Shown here: positions 37,852 to 46,868 of the stretch, piece after piece
Layout of the letters: each line of letters starts with the position of its first letter
Position numbering within the stretch: position 1 is the first letter of the stretch
DNA from: Clostridium gallinarum
GTDB lineage: Bacteria; Bacillota; Clostridia; Clostridiales; Clostridiaceae
Reading direction: 5' to 3'
NCBI RefSeq assembly: GCF_014836325.1
Contig: NZ_JACSQZ010000007.1
Span: 25,615 to 89,614, forward strand
Length of the DNA stretch: 64,000 nucleotides
The notes under the pieces: generated by a model
The model's database searches: none
What the model was told of the DNA's origin: nothing
Seen by the model: the letters and a program-made list of their open reading frames with translations, nothing else
Translations under genes and position numbers: made by a program

Positions 37852-38697
37852 TTATTTAACTGGAATTGCTTTATTTTCTTCAACTAACTTTTGACCTTCA
37901 TCACTTAAAATAAAGTCTATTAATTTTTGACCTTCTACACTTAACCCTTCAGCTTTATTAACTAATATGAATGGTCTAGAAATCTTATATTCTCCAGATT
38001 GTACTAGTTCAGCCTTTGGTTCTACATTTTCAACATTCACTATATTAATTTTATCATCTAAGTATTCAAAAGATACAAAGCCAATGGCATTCTCATTTCC
38101 TGCTACTGTTTCTTTAACAGCTCCTGTTGCATTCGCTATCATAGAATCTTGTAGTAGTTCTTCTGATTTATATCCAACGATTTCTTGAAAAGCATCTCTT
38201 GTTCCAGATCCTTCTTCTCTTGAAACTACAACTATTGGTGCATCTTTACCACCTTCAATTTCATTCCAATTTGTTATTTTCCCAGTATATATTCCTTTAA
38301 TTTGATCTATTGTTATATTTTTTATAGGATTATTTTTGTTAGTTATTATTGCTATTCCATCATAAGCAATAATTGTTTCTTTTACAGCACTTGCTTCTTC
38401 AGATTTTAATTCTCTTGAAGACATTCCTATTTCTGACACACCATTTATTGCATCTTTAATTCCTGCTGATGATCCTACTTCATTTATTTCTATTGATATA
38501 TTACTATTTTCTGATTCAAATTTTTCAGCTAATTTTCCCATTAATGGTCCAACAGATGTTGAGCCTGAAATTGATATTGTAACTTCTCCATCTTCAGATT
38601 TTCCATCTGATGAGTTGTTACCACAGCCAACAATAGTTCCTCCTACCACTGTTAATAATAAAGCTGTACATAAAAGTTTTAAACTTTTTCTTTTCAT
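37852..38697 (-). CDS. pstS: Phosphate-binding lipoprotein PstS
   Basis: PstS captures phosphate outside the cell and delivers it to PstCA. The ATG at 38697 has GGAGGAG 6 nt upstream; a TTG five codons earlier overlaps that site. The 281 residues begin with a lipoprotein signal peptide, MKRKSLKLLCTALLLTVV, and a lipobox TIVGC whose cysteine would be lipidated. The mature domain shows SGSTSVGPLMGKLAE, EVGSSAGIKDAI, VVSREEGSGTRDAF and NATGAVKETVAGNENAIGFVS, the phosphate contacts of the family. First gene of pstSCAB-phoU. Confidence 0.96.
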   Translation of the reverse strand: MKRKSLKLLCTALLLTVVGGTIVGCGNNSSDGKSEDGEVTISISGSTSVGPLMGKLAEKFESENSNISIEINEVGSSAGIKDAINGVSEIGMSSRELKSEEASAVKETIIAYDGIAIITNKNNPIKNITIDQIKGIYTGKITNWNEIEGGKDAPIVVVSREEGSGTRDAFQEIVGYKSEELLQDSMIANATGAVKETVAGNENAIGFVSFEYLDDKINIVNVENVEPKAELVQSGEYKISRPFILVNKAEGLSVEGQKLIDFILSDEGQKLVEENKAIPVK

Positions 38698-38758
38698 AAA
38701 TTTCTCCTCCAAATTAATAATTAAATATTTTGGGTTTATTAATTTTCTTTACATACTT

Positions 38759-38832
38759 ATATTAATCCCTAAAAGTTAAACAAATATTAGTTTGTCGTTA
38801 AGAAAAGTTATGATTATGTTAAATAATTTTAA
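38759..38832 (-). promoter_or_regulatory. PhoP box array and -10 of the pstS promoter
   Basis: Minus-strand hexamers TTAAAA, TTAACA, ATAACT and TTAACG start at 10-11-bp intervals (plus-strand 38827, 38817, 38806, 38796). A further TTAACT at 38774 is 22 bp on, exactly two helical turns. This matches the TT(A/C/T)A(C/T)A direct-repeat PhoP box of Firmicutes. A -10 TAATAT follows at 38759-38764 without a good -35, as expected for an activator-dependent promoter. Confidence 0.7.
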
Positions 38833-38878
38833 CAAAAAAAAAAATATATCTTCTTTAATCTACTATAAAATCATTAGA

Positions 38879-38926
38879 CAAAAAAATTGTACGTATAGCA
38901 CTTTCTTTAAATACTATACGTACAAT
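38879..38926 (-). terminator. Terminator after phoR
   Basis: A 13-bp perfect stem (ATTGTACGTATAG with CTATACGTACAAT, 38886-38926) with a 15-nt loop is followed on the minus strand by a T-run. It separates phoPR from pstS. Confidence 0.92.
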
Positions 38927-38930
38927 CAAT

Positions 38931-40631
38931 TTATATATTTACATCTGTTAATTTTTTAGTTTTTCTTATTTTTATAGTAAACTTTGTTCCTTTATCAACA
39001 ATCGAATCAACAAATATTTCACCATTAAACATTTTAACAATATGTTTAACTATGGCTAATCCTAATCCTGTTCCACCCTTAGCTCGTGATTTATCAACTC
39101 TATAAAATCTTTCAAAAATTCTTGGTAAATCTTCTTTAGGAATCCCAATTCCATCATCCTCTACTTCAATATATGAATAATTTTTTTTATCGTAAGCTTT
39201 GATATTTATTATAACCTTATCTTTAGAATATTTTATAGCATTTTCAACTAAATTCAATATCATTTGATAAAACTTATCTCTATCTCCTAACAGCTCTTTA
39301 ATCCCTCTATTATCAAAGTTTATTTCTACTTCTTTAGTATTAATACTATTTACTACTATATTAATTACATCTTCTATTACTTCTTCTGCCTTAAACCCTT
39401 CCTCTTTCATTTTATTGCTATTTTCAATATTAGATAAGATTAATATGTCATTAATTAAATTAGTCAATCTTTCTGTTTCTTTATCTATTATATCTAAAAA
39501 TTTATTCCTAGTATTATTATCCTCAACATATTTCAAAGTTTCAGCAAAACCTTTTATTGATGTTAATGGAGTTTTTAACTCATGAGATACATTAGCTACA
39601 AATTGACTTCTTATATTTTCAAGCCTTTTTATATCACTTATATCTAAAACAGTTAAAACAACACCTATTGGTATTTTTTTAGAATTAATTATTGGTGCTT
39701 TTTTTATTCTAAGTTCTCTTGGAATAGGGTGCATAAGCTTTATTTCTTTTGTCTCTATTTCAGGAATATCCCTCATGAAAGATATTATATCGTAGTCTAT
39801 TATATACTCTGATATATTTTCTCCTATTATATTTTCATTAATTCCAAATAAATTTTTAGCATATGGATTTATAAGTATTACCTTTTGCTTATTATCTACA
39901 GCAATTACACCACTTTCCATACTTTCTAATATAGCTTCTAACTTATTTTGTTTATCCATGGAATCTATAATTTTCAATTGTAGTTGCTCAGCCATATTAT
40001 TAAAAGTATTGGCTAGAGAACCTATTTCATCATTTGTATGGATATTTACTCTCCTACTATAATCTCCATTAGCTATTTTATTAGTAGCTAACTCTAATTC
40101 TTTAAGAGGATATATAATTGCCCTAATTAACTTTAGTGATAAACCAATACATAATAAAATCACAAAAAATATTATTATAAAATAATATTTCATGTACATC
40201 TCTTTAAATACTTTTATATCATTTAAAGGAACAGCAGCTCTAATAACAGTATTTTCATCAATCTTTGTTGCAAAATAAACTACATTAATTCCTTCGGTAT
40301 AACTATATCTAGCAGAAGAATATTTTCCACTTTCAAATGCTCCAATAATTTCTTCTCTATCTAAATGATTTTCAAGGTTATTATTTTCTGTATCCTTAAT
40401 TACATTTCCACTTTTATCTACTATTGTGAATCTAACTCTTGATTTATTAATAGTAAATTCACTTAAATCTTCAAAAGTATTATTTTTAATAATTATATCA
40501 TTATATACTTCTAATAGCTCTTTTGTTTTATTAATTTCTTTTATATTTAATAAAGCTATAAAAGAACAAGTTACTACTATTAAAGCAAATATTACAGTAA
40601 TTAATGATGATGCTAATATTCTTTTCTTCAT
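38931..40631 (-). CDS. phoR: Phosphate-regulon sensor histidine kinase PhoR
   Basis: The kinase for PhoP. The 566 residues have two membrane segments (about 8-28 and 150-172) enclosing an extracellular sensor of about 120 residues, a HAMP domain (175-230) and a PAS domain (250-340). The HisKA H-box is FVANVSHELKTPLTSIKGFA near 350, and HATPase boxes follow (NLVENAIKYS, DDGIGIPKEDLPRIFERFYR, GGTGLGLAIV). It starts 1 bp after phoP. Adjacency to pstS and the PhoP-box arrays support phosphate as the signal. Confidence 0.9.
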   Translation of the reverse strand: MKKRILASSLITVIFALIVVTCSFIALLNIKEINKTKELLEVYNDIIIKNNTFEDLSEFTINKSRVRFTIVDKSGNVIKDTENNNLENHLDREEIIGAFESGKYSSARYSYTEGINVVYFATKIDENTVIRAAVPLNDIKVFKEMYMKYYFIIIFFVILLCIGLSLKLIRAIIYPLKELELATNKIANGDYSRRVNIHTNDEIGSLANTFNNMAEQLQLKIIDSMDKQNKLEAILESMESGVIAVDNKQKVILINPYAKNLFGINENIIGENISEYIIDYDIISFMRDIPEIETKEIKLMHPIPRELRIKKAPIINSKKIPIGVVLTVLDISDIKRLENIRSQFVANVSHELKTPLTSIKGFAETLKYVEDNNTRNKFLDIIDKETERLTNLINDILILSNIENSNKMKEEGFKAEEVIEDVINIVVNSINTKEVEINFDNRGIKELLGDRDKFYQMILNLVENAIKYSKDKVIINIKAYDKKNYSYIEVEDDGIGIPKEDLPRIFERFYRVDKSRAKGGTGLGLAIVKHIVKMFNGEIFVDSIVDKGTKFTIKIRKTKKLTDVNI

Positions 40632-40632
40632 T

Positions 40633-41331
40633 CTAACTATTAGGATTAAATCTATATCCTACTCCTCTTATAGTTTCAATAAATTTAGGATTTTTATCAT
40701 CCACTTCAATTTTTTTTCTTAAATATCTTATATGAACATCAACAGTTCTAGTTTCTCCTACATATTCATATCCCCATATTTTATCTAAAAGTGTTTCTCT
40801 AGTTAATATTTTCCCTCTATTTTTAACTAATATCTCTAATAATTCGAATTCTTTTAATGTTAATTCTATTTTTTTATCTAATATATAAACTTCTCTTCTA
40901 TCAAAATTTATATAAATTTCCTTTGTTTTATATATTTCTTCGCTTCCACTTGAAGATTTAGTTCTTCTAATATTAGCTTTGATTCTTGCTAAAAGTTCTC
41001 TAATAGAAAAAGGTTTTGTCATATAATCATCAGCACCTAATTCTAAGCCTAATATTTTATCTAACTCTTCTCCTTTAGCTGTTAGCATTATTATTAATAT
41101 ATCTTTAGTTTCATTATCATTTCTTATAGCCTTACAAACATCAAATCCATCTAATCCTGGAAGCATTAAATCCAATAAAATTAAATCTGGATTTTCCTCT
41201 TTAGCTAATCTTACTGCATCTAATCCATTATTTGCAGTTATAACATTATATCCTGAATTAATTAAATTATAGCTTATAAGCTCAACAATATGATCTTCAT
41301 CATCTACTACTAATATTTTTTCTGACGACAT
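40633..41331 (-). CDS. phoP: Phosphate-regulon response regulator PhoP
   Basis: An OmpR/PhoB-family regulator of 232 residues. The receiver domain has the acidic pair VVDDE, the phosphoacceptor Asp in LILLDLMLPGLDG near residue 54, and the conserved Thr and Lys (MLTAKGEE, TKPF). The C-terminal winged helix ends in VDVHIRYLRKKIE and GVGYRFNP. AAGGGGGAT precedes the ATG. pgeF lies only 13 bp upstream, so pgeF-phoP-phoR may be one transcript. Confidence 0.92.
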   Translation of the reverse strand: MSSEKILVVDDEDHIVELISYNLINSGYNVITANNGLDAVRLAKEENPDLILLDLMLPGLDGFDVCKAIRNDNETKDILIIMLTAKGEELDKILGLELGADDYMTKPFSIRELLARIKANIRRTKSSSGSEEIYKTKEIYINFDRREVYILDKKIELTLKEFELLEILVKNRGKILTRETLLDKIWGYEYVGETRTVDVHIRYLRKKIEVDDKNPKFIETIRGVGYRFNPNS

Positions 41332-41344
41332 AGGTAATCCCCCT

Positions 41345-42079
41345 TTATTTTATAAAAGCAAAAGAAAATAATCTTCCATATGTTCCTACTGATTTTCTAT
41401 AAGAATATAACTTAACTTCATCTTCACAATAAGTACATAGTTTTAATGAATATATATTATTTTCTTTCACTCCAAATTTTCTTACATCATTTAATATACA
41501 TTCTTCTAAATTTAAATTTCTTCCTTTAAATAAAATATCTTCATTAATATTTGTTCTATCTATAAAATCTTCTTTCAATTCTTCTGAAACCTCATAGCAA
41601 CATTGTCTTATATGTGGGCCTATAAAAACTTTTATTTCATCTTTATCAATATTAAATTCATATTCCATTTTTTCAAGAGTTCTTAATACTATAGAATTAA
41701 AAGTACCCCTCCAACCGCTGTGAATAGCAGCTATAGTGTTATTTTTTTCATCGACTATTATTATAGGTACACAATCTGCTGTAAAAACCCCTATTGCCGT
41801 TTCTTCTTTATTAGTTATTAAAGCATCTCCCTCTTCTTTTTTTAAAGTTTCATCTCCATTATAAATATATACCTTATCACTATGAATTTGATTTAAATAC
41901 TCAATATCCTTTAAATTAAAATAATCTACTATACTATTTAAATTATTAATACCATAATCTTTATGTCTATTAAAACTTCTATCATTTTTTGCAGTAGAAA
42001 AAACTATATTTATTTTTCCTAAATTATAAATAAGAAAGTCATCTTTTTCCTTAAAATCTTCCTTATATAAATTTATCAT
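41345..42079 (-). CDS. pgeF: Peptidoglycan editing factor / purine nucleoside phosphorylase family protein PgeF (YfiH, laccase domain)
   Basis: PgeF (YlmD/YfiH) proteins are reported either to remove misincorporated residues from peptidoglycan precursors or to act as zinc-dependent purine nucleoside phosphorylase/adenosine deaminase. The 244 residues contain the metal-site motifs GVFTADCVPIIIVD, AAIHSGWRGTFNSIVL near residue 115 and GPHIRQCCYEVSEE near 165. In Bacillus ylmD lies near sigG. Here it leads phoP-phoR, with PhoP-box-like repeats upstream. Confidence 0.88.
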   Translation of the reverse strand: MINLYKEDFKEKDDFLIYNLGKINIVFSTAKNDRSFNRHKDYGINNLNSIVDYFNLKDIEYLNQIHSDKVYIYNGDETLKKEEGDALITNKEETAIGVFTADCVPIIIVDEKNNTIAAIHSGWRGTFNSIVLRTLEKMEYEFNIDKDEIKVFIGPHIRQCCYEVSEELKEDFIDRTNINEDILFKGRNLNLEECILNDVRKFGVKENNIYSLKLCTYCEDEVKLYSYRKSVGTYGRLFSFAFIK

Positions 42080-42109
42080 TTAGTCACCTCATTTAACTTA
42101 TTTTAATAC

Positions 42110-42183
42110 ATTTTACCATTTATTAATTTCTATTTCTATTTATTTTACTCTAATAACTTTGTTTTTAACTTACTTTTAACTTA
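42110..42183 (-). promoter_or_regulatory. Candidate PhoP-box repeats and extended -10 upstream of pgeF-phoP-phoR
   Basis: Two direct 10-bp repeats, TTTTAACTTA on the plus strand (42163-42172 and 42174-42183), are 11 bp apart, with a third, weaker unit (TAATAA) at 42151. The -10 is an extended TG-G-TAAAAT (42110-42118) with no good -35. The distance between repeats and -10 is similar to that at pstS, suggesting autoregulation by PhoP. Confidence 0.4.
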
Positions 42184-42207
42184 ATTAAATATATGTGTTT
42201 ATTTTTA

Positions 42208-42269
42208 AGCAAATAAAGTAAAGGTTGCATTAAAACGACCTTAAATCTTTTTAATACAACCTTTACTTT
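42208..42269 (-). terminator. Terminator after nrdR
   Basis: AAAGTAAAGGTTG (42215-42227) pairs with CAACCTTTACTTT (42257-42269), with further ATTAAAA/TTTTAAT pairing inside. The stem overlaps the nrdR stop codon and is followed on the minus strand by TTTATTT. Confidence 0.8.
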
Positions 42270-42718
42270 GTTGAAATTAAACTCTTAATTTCCTCTAAAA
42301 AAGTATTTATATCCTTAAACTCTCTATATACAGATGCGAATCTAACATAGGAAATTTCATCAACTTCCTTTAATCTTTCCATAACCATTTCACCTATTAA
42401 CTTTGAATCTACTTCAGTTATCATCTTATTAGAAATAGTTTTCTCTATATCATCTGATAATTCCTCTATTTGTTTCCTTGATACAGGCCTTTTTTGACAA
42501 GCTCTAATAAGTCCATTTATTATTTTTTCCTTATTAAAATTTTCTCTAGTAGAATCTCTTTTAACAACTAATATAGGAATATCTTCAACTTTCTCATATG
42601 TAGTATATCTTTTATTGCATTTTAAACACTCTCTTCTTCTTCTAATAGTTGTGCTATCATCAGTAGATCTAGAATCTACAACTTTGCTTTCTTCAAAGGA
42701 ACAAAATGGACACCTCAT
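42263..42718 (-). CDS. nrdR: Transcriptional repressor NrdR
   Basis: NrdR represses ribonucleotide reductase genes in response to bound ATP/dATP. The 151-residue protein has the N-terminal zinc ribbon MRCPFCSFEESKVVDSR with CLKCNKRYTTYE and then the ATP-cone domain (VVKRDSTRENFNKEKI onward). GAAAGGTGGGA precedes the ATG. It lies downstream of sigE-sigG-ylmC, as in other Clostridia. Confidence 0.97.
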   Translation of the reverse strand: MRCPFCSFEESKVVDSRSTDDSTTIRRRRECLKCNKRYTTYEKVEDIPILVVKRDSTRENFNKEKIINGLIRACQKRPVSRKQIEELSDDIEKTISNKMITEVDSKLIGEMVMERLKEVDEISYVRFASVYREFKDINTFLEEIKSLISTK

Positions 42719-42796
42719 CTAAATCCCACCTTTCTTTAGTATCTTTTAATTATAATATAGATTATACATACTTTTTTATGTTTTTTCTATATTATT

Positions 42797-43108
42797 TTAC
42801 GAATTTAAACATTCTATACCTGTACTATCTATTAAAATTACTTCTATTCCTGCTTTTACTACTTTACTCCAAGGAATTTCTATATCTTCGTCCTTACTAA
42901 ACCATCCTTTTGGCATTCCTGGTAACAATATCGATATTACTCTACTTTCTTTTATATCTAAAACAAAATCCTTTATATATCCTATTTTAGAGCCTGTTTT
43001 TATATCTATTACCTCCATAGTTCTTAAAGCATTTAATGAATGTAATAACATTTCATTTTCTTCTATTATTACATCTTCATCCATTTTAATATTATCAAAA
43101 AAACCCAC
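42797..43108 (-). CDS. ylmC: YlmC/YmxH family sporulation-associated PRC-barrel protein
   Basis: A 103-residue protein whose core, LHSLNALRTMEVIDIKTGSKIGYIKDFVLD, is a PRC-barrel of the YlmC/YmxH family, found in endospore formers next to sigG. The GTG at 43108 is behind AAGGGGGA and adds about 20 residues to the usual MLLHSLNALR start; an ATG at residue 20 is the alternative. The biochemical role is unknown. Confidence 0.85.
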   Translation of the reverse strand: MGFFDNIKMDEDVIIEENEMLLHSLNALRTMEVIDIKTGSKIGYIKDFVLDIKESRVISILLPGMPKGWFSKDEDIEIPWSKVVKAGIEVILIDSTGIECLNS

Positions 43109-43154
43109 TTAAAATCCCCCTTTTGCATAGCATGTACATTTTTATTTATTTTAA

Positions 43155-43174
43155 AGAGCTCATTTAAGAGCTCT
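43155..43174 (-). terminator. Hairpin at the end of sigG
   Basis: AGAGCTC and GAGCTCT pair around a 6-nt loop and overlap the sigG stop codon. The following T-run is interrupted (TTTAAAATAAAT on the minus strand). Confidence 0.45.
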
Positions 43175-43946
43175 ATACATATTTTCTCATATGTTTTAAT
43201 GCTGTTTTTTCTAATCTAGATACTTGAGCTTGAGATATTCCTATTTCATCTGCAACTTCCATTTGAGTTCTTCCATTAAAAAATCTTAAAGTTAATATTA
43301 GTTTTTCTCTATCATTTAATTTTTTCATAGCTTCTTTAATAGATATATTTTCAAGCCAACTTTCATCTGTATTCTTTGAATCACTAATTTGATCCATAAC
43401 ATAAATTGCATCTCCACCATCATGATATATTGGTTCAAACAGTGAAACTGGATCTTGTATAGCATCTAACGCAAATACTACTTCTTCTCTAGGTAAATTA
43501 AGTTCTTTTGCTATTTGTGAAACTGTTGGTTCTTTATTATTTTCTTTTATTAATCTATCTCTCACAAGTAATGCTTTATAAGCAATATCTCTTAAAGATC
43601 TACTTACTCTTATAGAATTATTATCTCTTAAATATCTTCTTATTTCACCAATTATCATAGGAACAGCATAAGTAGAGAACTTTACATTTTGACCTAAGTC
43701 AAAATTGTCTATGGCTTTCATAAGTCCTATACATCCTACTTGGAACAAGTCATCAACATTTTCTCCTCTATTGTTGAATCTTTGTATTACACTTAAAACT
43801 AATCTTAAATTCCCCTTAATGAAAGTTTCTCTTGCACTTTTATCCCCATCTCTCATACTTAAAAGTAACTCTCTTTTTTCCTTTTCTTTTAATATAGGTA
43901 ACTTGGATGTATTAACTCCACATATTTCTACCTTATTAATAATCAA
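43173..43946 (-). CDS. sigG: RNA polymerase sporulation sigma factor SigG
   Basis: SigG drives late forespore transcription. I start it at TTG 43946, giving MIINKVEICGVNTSKLPIL, which matches the family's NKVEICGVDTSKLPVL; AAGGGG lies 9 nt upstream. The 257 residues include region 2 (NLRLVLSVIQRFNNRGENVDDLFQVGCIGLMKAIDNFD), region 3 with RVSRSLRDIAYKAL and region 4 (GRTQMEVADEIGISQAQVSRLEK). Its gap from sigE contains a SigF-like promoter, so it can be transcribed apart from sigE. Confidence 0.97.
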   Translation of the reverse strand: MIINKVEICGVNTSKLPILKEKEKRELLLSMRDGDKSARETFIKGNLRLVLSVIQRFNNRGENVDDLFQVGCIGLMKAIDNFDLGQNVKFSTYAVPMIIGEIRRYLRDNNSIRVSRSLRDIAYKALLVRDRLIKENNKEPTVSQIAKELNLPREEVVFALDAIQDPVSLFEPIYHDGGDAIYVMDQISDSKNTDESWLENISIKEAMKKLNDREKLILTLRFFNGRTQMEVADEIGISQAQVSRLEKTALKHMRKYV

Positions 43947-43988
43947 GCTTATCAACCCCTTATGAAGTAATAACATACTGCATTAAAA

Positions 43989-44017
43989 AGTATCCCCGAG
44001 AGTTATATCTTTTATAC
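43989..44017 (-). promoter_or_regulatory. SigF-type promoter for sigG
   Basis: Minus-strand GTATA (44013-44017), 15 nt and GGGGATACT (43989-43997), which fits every defined position of the SigF -10 GGnnAnAnT. It lies in the sigE-sigG gap about 40 bp before the TTG start. sigG is a SigF target in Bacillus. Confidence 0.6.
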
Positions 44018-44027
44018 TAAAGACAAC

Positions 44028-44735
44028 CTAAATCATTTTGTTGATTTCCTTTTTCAATCTATTAATTATCTTTTTTTCAAGTCTAGAAATATATGATTGA
44101 GATATTCCAAGCATATCAGCAACTTCCTTTTGAGTTTTTTCTCTAGCTCCATTTAATCCAAATCTTAATCTAACAATTTCTTTTTCTCTATCATTTAAAT
44201 GCTTTAATGCTAAAAATAATAATTCCTTATCTATTTCATCTTCTATCAAATTATAAACTATATCATTTTCAGTACCTAAAATATCTGAAAGTAACAATTC
44301 ATTTCCATCCCAATCAATATTTAAAGGTTCATAAAATGATATTTCAGCTTTAACCTTACTATTTCTCCTTAAATACATTAATATTTCATTTTCTATACAC
44401 CTAGATGCATAAGTAGCAAGTTTAATTTTCTTTTCAGGATTAAAAGTATTAACAGCTTTAATTAATCCAATTGTCCCAACCGATATTAAATCTTCAACTC
44501 CAATTCCAGTATTCTCAAACTTTCTAGCTATATACACAACTAATCTTAAGTTTCTTTCAATAAGAATATCTCTTATTGATTCATCTCCATGAATTAACTT
44601 TTCTACTAATTCTTCTTCTTCATCTTTTTTTAAAGGTGGTGGAAGAGCTTCACTGCCTCCAACATAATGTAATTCGCCTTTTAAAATCTTTAATTTCCCT
44701 AATATTCTACTTAATAAAGCCTTTATATTTATCAT
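44028..44735 (-). CDS. sigE: RNA polymerase sporulation sigma factor SigE (pro-protein)
   Basis: SigE is the early mother-cell sigma factor, made as inactive pro-SigE. The 235 residues begin with a positively charged amphipathic pro-sequence ([21 protein letters not shown]) and the processing-site region [15 protein letters not shown]. Region 2 follows ([33 protein letters not shown]) and region 4 ([20 protein letters not shown]). The spoIIGA protease gene is 2 bp upstream in the same operon. Confidence 0.97.
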   Translation of the reverse strand: MINIKALLSRILGKLKILKGELHYVGGSEALPPPLKKDEEEELVEKLIHGDESIRDILIERNLRLVVYIARKFENTGIGVEDLISVGTIGLIKAVNTFNPEKKIKLATYASRCIENEILMYLRRNSKVKAEISFYEPLNIDWDGNELLLSDILGTENDIVYNLIEDEIDKELLFLALKHLNDREKEIVRLRFGLNGAREKTQKEVADMLGISQSYISRLEKKIINRLKKEINKMI

Positions 44736-44737
44736 AA

Positions 44738-45535
44738 CTATATAACCCCTCTTGATAATAATGCATTAAAATCATTTTCTTTACTTAATTTATTTTTACA
44801 CTCACAAAGTATTACCTCTACATTTCTCCACTTTTTGTCTTCTCCTCTTATTCTAATGTCTTTTGATTTAAATCCCTTAAGTAACCCATCCTCCCCAATA
44901 GTACTATAGGGAATTAGAAATTCATTATTACTATTTAATTCCAAGTCATTAAAAAAATCACTTTCCACAATTATACAAGGTAAATTAGTAACAGGTTCCC
45001 TAAGTGCATTTCCTGTATCTAATAATCCTTTAATAAAAATAGATTTTTTACCATTAAATATTTCTATATCATATATAAAGTTGTTAAGTAAATTTCTATC
45101 TCTTAAATACTCAGTAACTCTTACTGAAACTATATATAAAATCATTACTGATATTATTAAATATTTAATTGAATATTTATTAATTGAAAATTTTTCAAAA
45201 ATACTATTAGAGTTATCAATCATTGAAAAAGCAAATGTAAACCCACATAGTGTAAAAGACATTAAAATAAAAACCACAGAAGATTTTAATACTTTAATAA
45301 TCTTCAAATTTTTAGTACTAATAATAATCATTAATAAAACTACAATAATCTTAAATGGTAATGATACTAAAATTTTGTTATCCATAAATATTATCAATGT
45401 ATATAAAGCACCAAATAAAGCTGCTATATAGATACTTTTGTAATATTTATACCTAAGTGCTTTTAATGTAATTAATAATAAAAATAAATTTATAATAAAA
45501 TTTTCTATTAAGAGTATATCTATGTAGACTACCAT
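44738..45535 (-). CDS. spoIIGA: Sigma-E processing peptidase SpoIIGA
   Basis: SpoIIGA is a membrane aspartic protease that removes the pro-sequence of SigE once signalled from the forespore. The 265 residues have about five N-terminal membrane segments (to about residue 145) and a cytoplasmic protease domain with the DTG motif in [23 protein letters not shown] near 170. AAGGGGGAAGG precedes the ATG. The upstream promoter resembles the Spo0A-activated spoIIG promoter of Bacillus. Confidence 0.95.
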   Translation of the reverse strand: MVVYIDILLIENFIINLFLLLITLKALRYKYYKSIYIAALFGALYTLIIFMDNKILVSLPFKIIVVLLMIIISTKNLKIIKVLKSSVVFILMSFTLCGFTFAFSMIDNSNSIFEKFSINKYSIKYLIISVMILYIVSVRVTEYLRDRNLLNNFIYDIEIFNGKKSIFIKGLLDTGNALREPVTNLPCIIVESDFFNDLELNSNNEFLIPYSTIGEDGLLKGFKSKDIRIRGEDKKWRNVEVILCECKNKLSKENDFNALLSRGVI

Positions 45536-45558
45536 TTTCCTTCCCCCTTTGTATTTAA

Positions 45559-45593
45559 ATTATAAACTCTTTCCCCTCAAAATTTTGTCATAA
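45559..45593 (-). promoter_or_regulatory. Spo0A-type promoter for spoIIGA-sigE
   Basis: The minus-strand -10 TATAAT (45559-45564) has its best -35, ATGACA (45586-45591), 21 nt away. That is longer than the usual 17 and close to the 22-nt spacing known for Bacillus spoIIG. A 0A-box-like TTTGTCATAA (plus strand, 45584-45593; 8 of 10 to TTTGTCGAAA) overlaps the -35. Confidence 0.55.
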
Positions 45594-45701
45594 TGACTCG
45601 TTACTTTTTTTATTTTCATCTATCTTTTATTACATTTAATTACAGTTACTTAACAATTTAAATAAAAACTAACAAAGTTGTACTATAACTATTAATATGT
45701 A

Positions 45702-45740
45702 TAATAAAAAGACCAAGAAACTAAACTTCTTGGTCTTTTT
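45702..45740 (-). terminator. Terminator after ftsZ
   Basis: AAAAAGACCAAGAA (45706-45719) pairs with TTCTTGGTCTTTTT (45727-45740), followed by T on the minus strand and flanked by A/T-runs on both sides. Confidence 0.92.
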
Positions 45741-45752
45741 ATCTATATATAA

Positions 45753-46868
45753 TTACTTTCTTGATCTTAAAAAACTTGGAATATTTACACTATCAGTTTC
45801 AATATCTAAAAGAGGATCTACTCTCTTTGCTGGTTCTGGAGTTTCAACATTCACTTTTTCTTCTTTAACTATCTTTTTTTCAAATATAGGTTCACGATTT
45901 ATTAATTTATTATTATCTTCTTCGAAACCAGTTGCTATTACAGTAATTCTTATTTCATCTGTTAAAGTTTCATCAATAACTGCTCCAAATATAATGTTTG
46001 CATCTGGGTCAGCAGCTTCTCTTACTATATCAGCAGCTTCATATACTTCTATAGCTCCTAAGTCAACTCCACCTGTAAAGTTTATAATAACTCCTGTAGC
46101 ACCATCAATTGATGTTTCTAAAAGAGGAGATGATATTGCTTGTTTCACAGCATCTTGAGCCTTATTGTCTCCTGTACCATGACCAACACCCATGTGAGCT
46201 AATCCTTTATTTAACATAACAGTTTCAATATCTGCAAAGTCAGCATTTACTACACCAGGAATTGTAATAAGGTCAGATATAGCTTGTACACCTTGTCTTA
46301 ATACATCATCAGCTAATCTAAATGAATCTAAAAGTGTAGTCTTTTTATCTGCCATACTTAATAGTCTTTCATTTGGAATTATAACTAGTGTATCAACAGC
46401 TTTCATAAGGTTTTCAAGCCCCATTTCTGCATGTCTCATTCTTCTTTTTCCTTCAAAAGGGAAAGGTTTAGTAACAACTCCAACTGTTAAAATATTCATA
46501 GATTTAGCTATTTCCGCAACTATAGGAGCTGCACCAGTACCTGTTCCACCACCCATACCAGCAGTAATAAATACCATGTTAGCACCTTTTATAGCTTCTG
46601 CTATTTCTTCTCTACTTTCTTCTGCTGCCTTTTTACCAATTTCAGGATTAGCACCAGCACCAAGCCCCTTTGTTAATTTTTCTCCAATTTGAATTTTCAC
46701 ATTAGCATGTGATAACATTAAAGCTTGTTTATCAGTATTAACTGCAATAAACTCAACATTTTTAAGGCCTTCAGCTATCATTCTATTTACGGCGTTACCA
46801 CCACCGCCTCCACAACCAATTACCTTTATATTGGTTAACTCTTGCATATCCACTTCGAAATCTAACAA
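45753..46868 (-). CDS. ftsZ: Cell division protein FtsZ
   Basis: FtsZ is the tubulin-like GTPase of the division ring and also of the asymmetric sporulation septum. The 371 residues have [18 protein letters not shown] near residue 14, the tubulin signature [17 protein letters not shown] near 106, the T7 loop NVDFAD-like [12 protein letters not shown] near 208, and the C-terminal partner-binding peptide [10 protein letters not shown]. The start follows AGGAGG. It is not preceded by ftsA here; a 503-bp gap and pilT lie upstream. Confidence 0.98.
   Translation of the reverse strand: MLDFEVDMQELTNIKVIGCGGGGGNAVNRMIAEGLKNVEFIAVNTDKQALMLSHANVKIQIGEKLTKGLGAGANPEIGKKAAEESREEIAEAIKGANMVFITAGMGGGTGTGAAPIVAEIAKSMNILTVGVVTKPFPFEGKRRMRHAEMGLENLMKAVDTLVIIPNERLLSMADKKTTLLDSFRLADDVLRQGVQAISDLITIPGVVNADFADIETVMLNKGLAHMGVGHGTGDNKAQDAVKQAISSPLLETSIDGATGVIINFTGGVDLGAIEVYEAADIVREAADPDANIIFGAVIDETLTDEIRITVIATGFEEDNNKLINREPIFEKKIVKEEKVNVETPEPAKRVDPLLDIETDSVNIPSFLRSRK

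Noticed and set aside
43109..43154. A SigG-type -10 (CATGCTA) before ylmC
   Set aside because: The -10 resembles CATnnTA but no -35 of the SigG type (GnATR) is found at 17-18 nt, so I did not annotate it.
45697..46158. Plus-strand 153-codon frame antisense to the end of ftsZ
   Set aside because: It starts within the ftsZ terminator, has no ribosome-binding site and mirrors ftsZ codons.
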